From positions 30,632 to 94,631 of the forward strand of contig JALEKG010000036.1 of NCBI GenBank assembly GCA_022769185.1: a DNA stretch of 64,000 nucleotides, read 5' to 3'. How positions within the stretch are numbered: position 1 is the first letter of the stretch; every line of letters begins with the position of its first letter. Of the stretch, positions 1 through 8,018 are shown piece by piece. The stretch is from Dorea sp. GTDB taxonomy: Bacteria; Bacillota; Clostridia; Lachnospirales; Lachnospiraceae. The notes below the pieces were generated by a model that made no database searches, had not been told where the DNA came from, and worked only from the letters and a program-made list of their open reading frames with translations. The position numbers were made by a program, and so were the translations under genes.

Positions 1-87
1 TTAATCGTTTTTATGTGAAACTTACCTGTATAAAGTAATTTTCCGGTGAGGATAATCGGTCTTAGAAAGATAAGAAGAAAGGGAAAA

Positions 88-1023
88 ATGGGATTAGACA
101 ATAGTAAAAGCAAAAAAGTGAATATTATACTGTCTTCGTATAACGGAGAAAAATATATACATGAGCAGATTGAAAGCTTATTAGAGCAAGATTATGACAA
201 TCTTGAAATACATATTAGAGATGATGGATCTTCGGATCAGACTAGAGATATTCTTAAAGAATATCAGGAAAACAATAAAGAGAAAATTTTTGTATATTTT
301 GGTGATAACGTCGGATATAAAAAAAGTTTTCAGTGGTTGATACAAAATTGTGGTAATGCAGATTATTTTGCGTTTTGCGATCAGGATGATCACTGGTATC
401 CTGGGAAAATTTCACGTGCGGTTGCCTGTCTTGAAAAAAAAGAAATGGATGTTCCGGGAGTTTATCTTTGCGATTTCTTCTGGTGTGATGCGAAGATGAA
501 CCGTGAGTACAAAAGTGAAGCTTATAAAAAGAAGCATTCTTTAGAAAAATATGTTACGTTTGGCGATAGAAATGCGTTTGGATTTACAGAGGTTTTTAAT
601 AAACGTGCGGCAGATGCTGTTAAGGATAAGAAATGTTTTACTCAGTGTTCACACGATGAGATTGTTTATATGTACTGCTTGTGTAATGGATATACAATCT
701 GGGATGATCAGGTAGAGGCAGATTACAGACGTCATGGAGGAAATGCCTCTTCTTTGGAATTAGTTGGAGGGAATAAGTGGAGTCATTTCTTGTGGCGTGT
801 AAAAACATTTCTTCTGAATTCAAAAAGAGAAGAAATGTATACTAGAATGAGAGCTTTTTATGATAGTTTTCAGGATGAAATGGATTCTTATACGAGAAAT
901 GTATATAGACTATATTTGGGAAATAAAGGGAATGTAAAAAAAATGTTTTATCCGGTAAGATATAGAGATTCTTTTATGGATGAAATAGCGATTAGAATCT
1001 TATTTTTGCTTGGACGAGTTTAA
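88..1023 (+). CDS. Family 2 glycosyltransferase
   Basis: Likely transfers a sugar from a nucleotide donor to a growing surface glycan at the cytoplasmic membrane face. The N-terminus has the GT-A nucleotide-binding pattern (VNIILSSYNGEKYIHEQIES), then RDDGSSDQT and a CDQDD acid motif about 100 residues in, as in rhamnosyl-type GT2 enzymes. The chosen ATG at 88 follows an AAGAAAGGG ribosome site; a GTG at 46 would add 14 basic residues with no similarity to the family. First visible gene of the polysaccharide locus, which probably starts upstream of the window. Donor and acceptor cannot be read from sequence. Confidence 0.85.
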   Translation: MGLDNSKSKKVNIILSSYNGEKYIHEQIESLLEQDYDNLEIHIRDDGSSDQTRDILKEYQENNKEKIFVYFGDNVGYKKSFQWLIQNCGNADYFAFCDQDDHWYPGKISRAVACLEKKEMDVPGVYLCDFFWCDAKMNREYKSEAYKKKHSLEKYVTFGDRNAFGFTEVFNKRAADAVKDKKCFTQCSHDEIVYMYCLCNGYTIWDDQVEADYRRHGGNASSLELVGGNKWSHFLWRVKTFLLNSKREEMYTRMRAFYDSFQDEMDSYTRNVYRLYLGNKGNVKKMFYPVRYRDSFMDEIAIRILFLLGRV

Positions 1024-1043
1024 TATAAGGAAAATGGTGAATT

Positions 1044-1892
1044 ATGCTATATAAAGAATATGAGAAAGAAGCATTAGAGAAACTGAAGCAGATTGAGTTG
1101 GAGATACTGCATGATTTTCAGGATTTGTGTGAAAGACATAATATTGAGTATTTTGCAGGAGGAGGAACGGCAATCGGGGCGGTTCGTCATAAAGGAATTA
1201 TTCCGTGGGATGATGATATAGATGTGAATTTGCTGCGAAAGGATTATGAGAAGTTTTTAAAATATGCAGAATTAGAGTATTCAGATAAATATGAACTGGT
1301 CAATGCAGAAAAAAATCCATTGTATCCGCTCATGAGTACCAGATGGATGAAAAAAGGTACAAAATTTAAAGAGGAATGTTTTAAAGATCTGGATATTGAT
1401 TTGGGAGTCTTTCTTGATATTTATTGTTTCGACAATGTACCGGACAGTGACAGAAAGATGAAAATACAAGGATATAAAGTATGGTTTTTAAATAAATTAA
1501 TGATACTTAAGGTGGTAAAAAAGCCGGTATTATATTTTGGGGGCTGGAAAGCAAAAATAGTGTACTTCATCTCAGCTGCGGTGCACTGGGGATTAAATGT
1601 ACTGCCGGTTTCTAATCAATTTCTTTATAGAAAGGTAAAAAAGGAATTAACAAAATATAATAATCGTAATACAAAGCGGGTTGCATATTATTTTGACCCA
1701 ACACCATTTACGAGTGTGATTTATAAAAAAGATATATTTCCGACAAAAAAAGTCCCGTTTGAACAGGGTGAGATGAAGGTCATGCAACATGTGGAAGCAT
1801 ATTTATCCAAAAGATTTGGAGATTATATGACATTGCCGCCGGAAGAAAAACGACATAATCATCCTCCATATCTGTTTGACCTGGGTAAATAG
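1044..1892 (+). CDS. LicD family phosphotransferase
   Basis: LicD proteins transfer phosphocholine or another phospho-alditol from a CDP-activated donor to cell-surface glycans. The family signature is clear: GAVRHKGIIPWDDDID near residues 45-65, whose aspartates bind metal and the nucleotide. About 282 residues, the usual length. It is followed at 20 bp by an IspD/TarI-like cytidylyltransferase and then a short-chain dehydrogenase, so the three probably make a CDP-linked polyol or similar donor and attach it. The substrate (choline, ribitol, glycerol or other) is inference only. Confidence 0.88.
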   Translation: MLYKEYEKEALEKLKQIELEILHDFQDLCERHNIEYFAGGGTAIGAVRHKGIIPWDDDIDVNLLRKDYEKFLKYAELEYSDKYELVNAEKNPLYPLMSTRWMKKGTKFKEECFKDLDIDLGVFLDIYCFDNVPDSDRKMKIQGYKVWFLNKLMILKVVKKPVLYFGGWKAKIVYFISAAVHWGLNVLPVSNQFLYRKVKKELTKYNNRNTKRVAYYFDPTPFTSVIYKKDIFPTKKVPFEQGEMKVMQHVEAYLSKRFGDYMTLPPEEKRHNHPPYLFDLGK

Positions 1893-1911
1893 AAAGGACA
1901 GGCGACGTAGT

Positions 1912-2631
1912 ATGAATATTGCACTTATTTTTGCAGGTGGTTCCGGCAAGAGGATGAACTCAAAATCAAGACCAAAACAGTTTCTTGAACTTCATGGTAA
2001 AGAGATTATAATATATACAATTGAGCATTTTGAGCGTCATCCTGAAATAGATGCTATTGTAGTTGTGTGTATTGAAGAGTGGATCGATTATTTAAAGACA
2101 ATTTTAAAGAAAAATGGAATTGAGAAAGTCAAATGGATTGTTCCTGGGGGAGAAACAGGTCAGGACTCTATTTATAATGGACTTCAGGTAATTCATGAAA
2201 ATTGTCCCGAGGATTCGATTGTTTTAATTCATGATGGAGTAAGACCGCTAATTACTGCGGAGCTAATTTCAGATAATATCCAGTGTGTAAAAGAACACGG
2301 CTCAGCTGTTACTGTAGCTCCGGTTACAGAGACTGTAATGCTTACCGCGGATGACAAACTGGTTTATACGAGTGTAGAACGAGATAAATGCCGTATGGCC
2401 AAGGCTCCGCAAGGATATTATTTGAAAGATATTTATGCTGCGCATAAAAAAGCTATTGCAGAGAATGTCCACAATAAGATTGATTCTGCAACAATGATGA
2501 GTGATTATGGATATTCACTTTATACGGTGGAAGGTGGACCAGAAAATATTAAGATTACAACGCCCTCAGATTTTTATATTTTCCGGGCGTTGCTTGATGA
2601 AATGGAAAATTCACAGATATTCGGCATTTAG
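1912..2631 (+). CDS. IspD/TarI-like cytidylyltransferase
   Basis: Forms a CDP-sugar alcohol from CTP and a phosphorylated polyol. The N-terminal FAGGSGKRMNSKSRPKQF loop binds CTP, HDGVRP carries the catalytic region, and KAPQGY is the conserved third motif of the IspD superfamily. About 239 residues, typical. The ATG at 1912 follows GAAAGGAC; an earlier in-frame start at 1876 would overlap licD. Isoprenoid IspD is possible by sequence alone, but the position between licD and an SDR inside a glycan locus favours a TarI/Bcs1-like role in making the LicD donor. No isoprenoid genes are nearby. Confidence 0.8.
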   Translation: MNIALIFAGGSGKRMNSKSRPKQFLELHGKEIIIYTIEHFERHPEIDAIVVVCIEEWIDYLKTILKKNGIEKVKWIVPGGETGQDSIYNGLQVIHENCPEDSIVLIHDGVRPLITAELISDNIQCVKEHGSAVTVAPVTETVMLTADDKLVYTSVERDKCRMAKAPQGYYLKDIYAAHKKAIAENVHNKIDSATMMSDYGYSLYTVEGGPENIKITTPSDFYIFRALLDEMENSQIFGI

Positions 2632-2643
2632 AATGGAGAGAAC

Positions 2644-3687
2644 ATGGATAATATTTTGTTAGAAGATATAAATTATATTGCGAGGTCAAGTGATATCGAC
2701 TGGGATGAATTAAGAAACAAAGTAATACTTATTACGGGCGCAACTGGGCTTATTGGTTCACAAATTGTACTGGCTCTTGACAGATATAACCGGTTATATG
2801 ATGGAAAGATCCAAGTGTATGCACTGGCAAGAAATCAGAAAAAAGCAGAAAAAATATTTAAAGAATGTAGTGACTGTGTAAGTATTGTTGTTGGTGATAT
2901 CAGGGAGAATATCAATATAGCAGGCAATGTAGACTATATCATTCATGGAGCCAGTATGACCAGCTCAAAAGAGTTTGTTGATTATCCGGTTGAGACAATT
3001 CTTACAGGAATGGATGGTACGAATAATGTTCTTAGTTTTGCAAGGAAAAAGCAGATTAAAGGTATGGTGTACCTTTCTTCACTTGAAGTATATGGAGTAA
3101 CAGGTTCAGAAAAGGTGAGTGTTAAGGAAAACGAATACGGATATATTGATCAGCTTTTGCCAAGAAGCAGTTATTCTGAGGGGAAGAGAATGGCGGAATG
3201 CTTATGTATATCGTATGGAAACGAATACAATTTACCAATTAAAATAGTCAGATTATCTCAGACTTTTGGACCGGGAGTAGCATATACTGATAATCGTGTA
3301 TTTGCCCAGTTTGCCAGATGTGCGATAGAAGGTCAGAATATTGTTTTAAAGACCAAGGGAGAAACATATAGAAACTATTGTTACACAAGAGATGCGATTA
3401 TAGGAATTCTCTGTGTACTTTTAAGAGGCAGTGTTAATGAGGCTTATAATATTGCAAATAAAAAAACAGGAATTAGTATTAAAGACATGGCGTTAATCGT
3501 TGCCCATGATATAGCAAAAGATCATATAAAAGTAGTTTTTGATCTTTCAGACGATGTGTCGAAGCTGGGGTATGGTCCAACAATAAAAATTGCTTTGAAT
3601 ACGGAGAAAATTGAGAAACTTGGATGGAAAGCGGAAGTGAATTTGAAGGATGCATTTGAACGTATGATTCAAAGTATGAGGATATGA
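2644..3687 (+). CDS. NAD-dependent epimerase/dehydratase (extended SDR)
   Basis: Extended short-chain dehydrogenase acting on a sugar nucleotide or polyol phosphate. The Rossmann nucleotide loop GATGLIGS lies near residue 32. The catalytic set is visible as SSLEVYG followed by YSEGK (YxxxK) near residues 179-183. About 347 residues, normal for UDP-glucose epimerase-like enzymes. It starts 12 bp after the cytidylyltransferase with a GGAGAG ribosome site and ends one base before the acyltransferase, so it is translationally linked. Together with licD and the cytidylyltransferase it probably prepares the CDP-linked substituent. The exact reaction is unknown. Confidence 0.82.
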   Translation: MDNILLEDINYIARSSDIDWDELRNKVILITGATGLIGSQIVLALDRYNRLYDGKIQVYALARNQKKAEKIFKECSDCVSIVVGDIRENINIAGNVDYIIHGASMTSSKEFVDYPVETILTGMDGTNNVLSFARKKQIKGMVYLSSLEVYGVTGSEKVSVKENEYGYIDQLLPRSSYSEGKRMAECLCISYGNEYNLPIKIVRLSQTFGPGVAYTDNRVFAQFARCAIEGQNIVLKTKGETYRNYCYTRDAIIGILCVLLRGSVNEAYNIANKKTGISIKDMALIVAHDIAKDHIKVVFDLSDDVSKLGYGPTIKIALNTEKIEKLGWKAEVNLKDAFERMIQSMRI

Positions 3688-3688
3688 G

Positions 3689-4699
3689 ATGAATAAACAA
3701 AGAGATTATTTGATGGATAATATAAAAGCATTATTATTGTTTCTGGTTGCTTTTGGGCATACTTTGGATGTGTACAAGGGGGATGGCGGAATAGAATTAT
3801 ATCTTATGAAATATATATATTTGTTTCATATGCCAATGTTTGCTTTTATTACAGGATATTTTACCAAGGATCTTGACAAGGCAAGAAACAATGCTGTTCA
3901 GAAAAGTTTAATTCCTTATATAATTTTTCAGGGAGTTTATGTATTAATGGCTACTTTGATGATTTCAGTAGGATTAGCAACCTTTAATAGTGATACTTTT
4001 AGTAATTCGCTTATTATCCCATCGTCTGCATTCTACTATTTACTTGCAGTGTTTTTTTGGAAAGTTTTTGCGAAGGATATTATGTGTCTGAAGCATCCTT
4101 TAATTATAACAATGCTTATGGGCTTAATTATTAGCGTAACGCGGATGAAAGAGTTTCATGTGGGTTATGGCGCAGTGTTAACTCTTTTGCCGTTTTTTGT
4201 TTTGGGAATGCTTTGTGATGCAAATATAATACAGAAAATAAAAAGTATTCCTACGGTTATTGCATTATTGATATTGTTAGCTGGAATTATTCCGGCTACT
4301 TATCTGCCATATGAAATACACAGTATACGAATGACATATTCATCAGTAGGTTTTAGTAATGTTCAGGGGATTTTGTATCGAATAGTATTTTATTTGATAG
4401 CAGTTATTATGGGAATAGCGATTATTCGTTTGATGAGTGTAAAGGAAACTAAGTTTTCATATATTGGGAGAGCTTCAATCCTTGTGTATGCAGGATCTAC
4501 TTTTTTGGCACCACATGCATACATAATTTTGGACAATCTTTTTGCGTTTTCTCAAAACAGAGTTATAAACATGATAGGAATGGTTGTATTTTGTATAGTG
4601 GTGGTGCTGATTTGTTCGTTGCCGATTTTCCTGAAATGGTATAATGCTATCATAAATGGAATTAATATATTAATCTTTAAAAGAATGGATGATAAATAA
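3689..4699 (+). CDS. Acyltransferase 3 family membrane protein
   Basis: Multi-pass membrane O-acyltransferase, probably O-acetylating the surface polysaccharide. The N-terminus (DNIKALLLFLVAFGHTLDV) matches the first helix of the acyltransferase-3 family with its conserved His. HMPMFAFITGYF is the second family motif. About ten hydrophobic segments fill the 336 residues, the common length for fucose 4-O-acetylase-like members. The start is one base after the upstream stop and the stop overlaps the next ATG, so it sits inside a tightly coupled operon. The acetylated sugar cannot be told. Confidence 0.85.
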   Translation: MNKQRDYLMDNIKALLLFLVAFGHTLDVYKGDGGIELYLMKYIYLFHMPMFAFITGYFTKDLDKARNNAVQKSLIPYIIFQGVYVLMATLMISVGLATFNSDTFSNSLIIPSSAFYYLLAVFFWKVFAKDIMCLKHPLIITMLMGLIISVTRMKEFHVGYGAVLTLLPFFVLGMLCDANIIQKIKSIPTVIALLILLAGIIPATYLPYEIHSIRMTYSSVGFSNVQGILYRIVFYLIAVIMGIAIIRLMSVKETKFSYIGRASILVYAGSTFLAPHAYIILDNLFAFSQNRVINMIGMVVFCIVVVLICSLPIFLKWYNAIINGINILIFKRMDDK

Positions 4700-5520
4700 T
4701 GTATGAACATACTTTTGTAATCTGCGCATATAAGGAAAGTCCGTATTTGGAAGAATGCGTAAAATCATTAATTAGACAAACTATAAAGTCAAATATTATT
4801 ATTGTTACTTCGACTCCGAATTCTTACATAGAGGATATTGCAGGAAAATATCATTTGCCTTATTATGTAAATGAAGGCCAGGGGGGAATTACCCAAGATT
4901 GGAATTTTGGGTATCGGTGTGCAAGAAAATATAATAAAAGTAAATATATTACGATTGCACATCAGGATGATATATACGAAAAAGAATATTTAGCCCTGGT
5001 TTTTCAATTTTTAAAGAAGGCGTCTCATCCAATCATTGGGTTTGGTGATTATTATGAGATAAGAGATGGGATACGAGTGAAAAAAAATAAACTTTTAATT
5101 GTAAAGCGATTCATGCTTATGCCACTGCGTATTTCCAGTCTGCAGAAATCATGTTGGGTACGAAGGAGGATCCTTTCATTCGGTTCACCAATTTGTTGTC
5201 CATCAGTTACTTTTGCTGCAGATAATTTACCGGACGTTATATTTGAAAATCATTATCGGGCATGTGAAGACTGGGAAGCATGGGAAAAATTATCAAAACG
5301 AAAAGGAGAATTTGTGTATATTCCTAAAATGATAATGGGACATAGGATACATGAGGATTCAGAAACTACAGCAGCTATAGGAGATAATAAGCGTACAGAT
5401 GAAGAATTTGAGATGTTCTGTAAGTTTTGGCCAAGATGGTTTGCTAAAATATTATTAAGACAGTATTCGAAAGGACAGCAGTCTAATCAATTAGGGAAGA
5501 CTGTAAGAGAAGAATTATGA
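4699..5520 (+). CDS. Family 2 glycosyltransferase
   Basis: GT-A fold glycosyltransferase of about 273 residues. It opens with TFVICAYKESPYLEECVKSL, the nucleotide-binding strand and helix, and has an AHQDD metal motif near residue 93. Its stop overlaps the next start by four bases (ATGA), and its own ATG shares a base with the previous stop, so it is translated with its neighbours. It probably adds one residue to the repeating unit. Linkage and donor are not predictable from sequence. Confidence 0.82.
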   Translation: MYEHTFVICAYKESPYLEECVKSLIRQTIKSNIIIVTSTPNSYIEDIAGKYHLPYYVNEGQGGITQDWNFGYRCARKYNKSKYITIAHQDDIYEKEYLALVFQFLKKASHPIIGFGDYYEIRDGIRVKKNKLLIVKRFMLMPLRISSLQKSCWVRRRILSFGSPICCPSVTFAADNLPDVIFENHYRACEDWEAWEKLSKRKGEFVYIPKMIMGHRIHEDSETTAAIGDNKRTDEEFEMFCKFWPRWFAKILLRQYSKGQQSNQLGKTVREEL

Positions 5521-6209
5521 AAAAACTAATTATTATTCCTGCATTTAATGAAGAAAGCAATATAGAAAAAACAGTGACTGCGATTCAAGAGAATGCAGAT
5601 GGTTTTGATTATGTAATCATTAATGATTGTTCTGGAGATCGGACAAGGCAGATTTGTGAAGAAAAGGGATATAATATTATCAATCTTCCAATAAACCTTG
5701 GAATTGGCGGAGCGGTTCAGACAGGATATAAGTATGCTTTGGAACATGGATATGATGTTGCGGTTCAGGTGGATGGTGATGGTCAGCATAATCCGGAATT
5801 TCTTAGTATTATGGCTGAGCATTTGATGGATAAAGGATTAGACATGGTGATTGGTTCTCGTTTTATTGAAAAGGAAGGATTTCAATCTTCTAAGCTAAGA
5901 AGAGTGGGAATCATATTTTTTTCTAAGTTAATATATTTGCTGACGGGTACAAAGATTACAGATCCTACTTCTGGCCTTCGGATGATCGGAAGAAATGTGA
6001 TGGCTCTTTTTGCAGTTGACTATCCGAGGGATTATCCCGAACCGGAAAGTGTTGTTGCTGTATTACGACGGAACATGAAAGTCGAGGAGATCCCAGTTGT
6101 TATGAAGGAAAGAGAAGGCGGTGTTTCTTCGATTTCAATGAAGAAATCTGTTTATTATATGGTAAAGGTTACATTGGCGATATTGATTGAACGTATAAGA
6201 AAGTATTAG
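5517..6209 (+). CDS. Polyprenyl-phosphate sugar synthase-like GT2 (DPM1-like)
   Basis: Dolichol-phosphate-mannose-synthase-like GT2. These enzymes move a sugar from a nucleotide to undecaprenyl phosphate. Visible motifs are LIIIPAFNEESNI at the start, NDCSGDRT, and VDGDGQHNP with the catalytic DXD near residue 85; a GSRF motif follows. About 230 residues with no C-terminal membrane domain. The next genes encode a DUF2304 membrane protein and a DUF2142 multi-spanning protein. That fits a three-part machine in which a lipid-linked sugar is made inside and used outside the membrane for side-chain glycosylation; this role is inferred. Confidence 0.83.
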   Translation: MKKLIIIPAFNEESNIEKTVTAIQENADGFDYVIINDCSGDRTRQICEEKGYNIINLPINLGIGGAVQTGYKYALEHGYDVAVQVDGDGQHNPEFLSIMAEHLMDKGLDMVIGSRFIEKEGFQSSKLRRVGIIFFSKLIYLLTGTKITDPTSGLRMIGRNVMALFAVDYPRDYPEPESVVAVLRRNMKVEEIPVVMKEREGGVSSISMKKSVYYMVKVTLAILIERIRKY

Positions 6210-6220
6210 GTGGATGTAGT

Positions 6221-6568
6221 ATGAATATTAAATTACAAATAATCGTTGCAATTATTATTATTATTGCCCTTTGTGTGATTATAAATATGATTCGGTCGAA
6301 ACGACTGGAACTCAGATATGCATTAGCATGGTTAATTGTAGGGATGGGGACGTTAATCTTAGATTGTTTCCCGGAAGTAATGATCTGGATGGCGCGAAAG
6401 TTAGGAATTGCAAGTCCGGTTAATATGCTTTTTTTCTTTGGCTTTTGTTTTTCCTTAGTAATTATTTTTGTTTTAACAGTAGCAGTTTCACGTATGTCTA
6501 TAAGAATTAAACAGTTGGCCCAGGAATTGGCGTTATATGAAAAGGATAATGAGGATAACAAGATATAA
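6221..6568 (+). CDS. DUF2304 family membrane protein
   Basis: Small membrane protein of 115 residues. Three hydrophobic segments are visible at about residues 5-22, 34-52 and 68-90, followed by a charged helix at the end. The pattern LRYALAWLIVGMG is typical of DUF2304. Members usually sit beside DPM1-like glycosyltransferases, as here, and may help anchor the synthase or flip the lipid-linked sugar. The start is supported by TAGGTGG upstream. The molecular function of the family is unproven. Confidence 0.8.
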   Translation: MNIKLQIIVAIIIIIALCVIINMIRSKRLELRYALAWLIVGMGTLILDCFPEVMIWMARKLGIASPVNMLFFFGFCFSLVIIFVLTVAVSRMSIRIKQLAQELALYEKDNEDNKI

Positions 6569-6612
6569 TTCATTTTGAAAAATTAAAATTAAAAAGGTAG
6601 AAGAACTATATT

Positions 6613-8007
6613 ATGGATAAGTTTGTTGTAAAGTTAAAGAAGAATTATAAGGAAAAAATAGTGGCATTTCTAATATTTGTTATGGGACTTACTATGTCTT
6701 TTATGATTCCAACTTGGCAGACTCCAGATGAATATGCGCATTTAAATATGATTGGAAATTCTATTGGAGTAGCTGATTTTGCAGAAAATATATTGGACAG
6801 CTCAGGAATTGAAAAGGGAAGAATAGAATTCAATTACGATGAGAAAGTTGATTTAACGGAACAAGAAAATGCTTTAAACAAGTCAGTAACATATCAAAAA
6901 AAGGATATGCTTCCTCAAAGTATTTCTTTTGGAATTATAAAACATTTGCCGGCAACGCTTGGGATATTGCTTGGAATATTATTAGGAGTACCTTCATATT
7001 GGGTGTTGCAATTAGGCGAAATTTTTTCGTTATTATTTTATGTTGTGATTTGTTTTGTCGCCTTAATAAAATTACCGATAAAAAAAGAGGTTATGGCTTT
7101 TATCATGTTATTTCCGATGGCTTTACAGCAGGCTGGAAGTATAAGTTATGATGCAGTGTTGATTCCTCTGTGCTTTTTTTTTATATGTTATATTTTGTAT
7201 CTAAAGTATGAAAAAGAAGTAGTTGGATTCAGAGAAATTTGTAATGTAATATTGCTTTGGATAGTAATTACCTATATAAAAGTTCCATATGTTTTTTTGA
7301 TCTTTTTGATCTTAATCATACCATTAGAAAAAATACGTGTATATATTGGAAAGATTAAAATTGATGAAGACTTTATCAGAAAAATTAGAATCCCAGTTAT
7401 TATGATTGGTGCGGCAGGGATTATAGTTGCTTTATATATGTTTAGATATAATAAGTGGATACAGATCATTTATGGATTTGTAGTAGAATGGAGAAGAGGA
7501 TTATATTTATTTCGTGCAACAGGAAAGACATGGACTAAATTTTTAATGACTTCTACAGTATGTAACTTAGGCTGGCTGGATACACCAATGATATTTTGGG
7601 GTGTAGTACTGGTATATTTTTTACTGTTTGGGTTTGCGTTTATAAACAGTGATGTGAAATATAAAGGGAAAATGAGAAAATGGGATGTTTTGGTAGTAGT
7701 TGGTACAGTAGTCTTTTTGTGTGTTTTTACAACATTGGCAATGGTAAATCATACGATTACTATGACTTTATTTGGATCGGAAACTACGAGTGAAACATAT
7801 AGTATAAGAACGGCATTATATCAGATACCATATATAGGTGGACTTCAGGGAAGATATTATTTACCGTTTCTCAGCTTGTTTTGTTTACCGTTTTCTCAAA
7901 AAATTCAGGTGAATCAGAAAATAGCACAAGTGTTATTTTATTTTGTTGAGTTACTATTATATTTATACGTGATAGGTATGGTATTGCAACGATACTGGAT
8001 GGCTTAG
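6613..8007 (+). CDS. DUF2142 family membrane protein (probable GT-C-like)
   Basis: Polytopic protein of 464 residues with about ten membrane segments. The family signature PTWQTPDEYAH near residue 35 contains the acidic pair expected on the first outer loop, the place where GT-C enzymes bind lipid-phosphate sugars. A long outer loop and GRYYLPF near the C-terminus also fit DUF2142. It follows the DPM1-like synthase and DUF2304 protein, so it probably transfers a sugar from undecaprenyl phosphate to the glycan on the outer face. Function is inferred from fold and context. Confidence 0.78.
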   Translation: MDKFVVKLKKNYKEKIVAFLIFVMGLTMSFMIPTWQTPDEYAHLNMIGNSIGVADFAENILDSSGIEKGRIEFNYDEKVDLTEQENALNKSVTYQKKDMLPQSISFGIIKHLPATLGILLGILLGVPSYWVLQLGEIFSLLFYVVICFVALIKLPIKKEVMAFIMLFPMALQQAGSISYDAVLIPLCFFFICYILYLKYEKEVVGFREICNVILLWIVITYIKVPYVFLIFLILIIPLEKIRVYIGKIKIDEDFIRKIRIPVIMIGAAGIIVALYMFRYNKWIQIIYGFVVEWRRGLYLFRATGKTWTKFLMTSTVCNLGWLDTPMIFWGVVLVYFLLFGFAFINSDVKYKGKMRKWDVLVVVGTVVFLCVFTTLAMVNHTITMTLFGSETTSETYSIRTALYQIPYIGGLQGRYYLPFLSLFCLPFSQKIQVNQKIAQVLFYFVELLLYLYVIGMVLQRYWMA

Positions 8008-8018
8008 GAGGATGAAAA

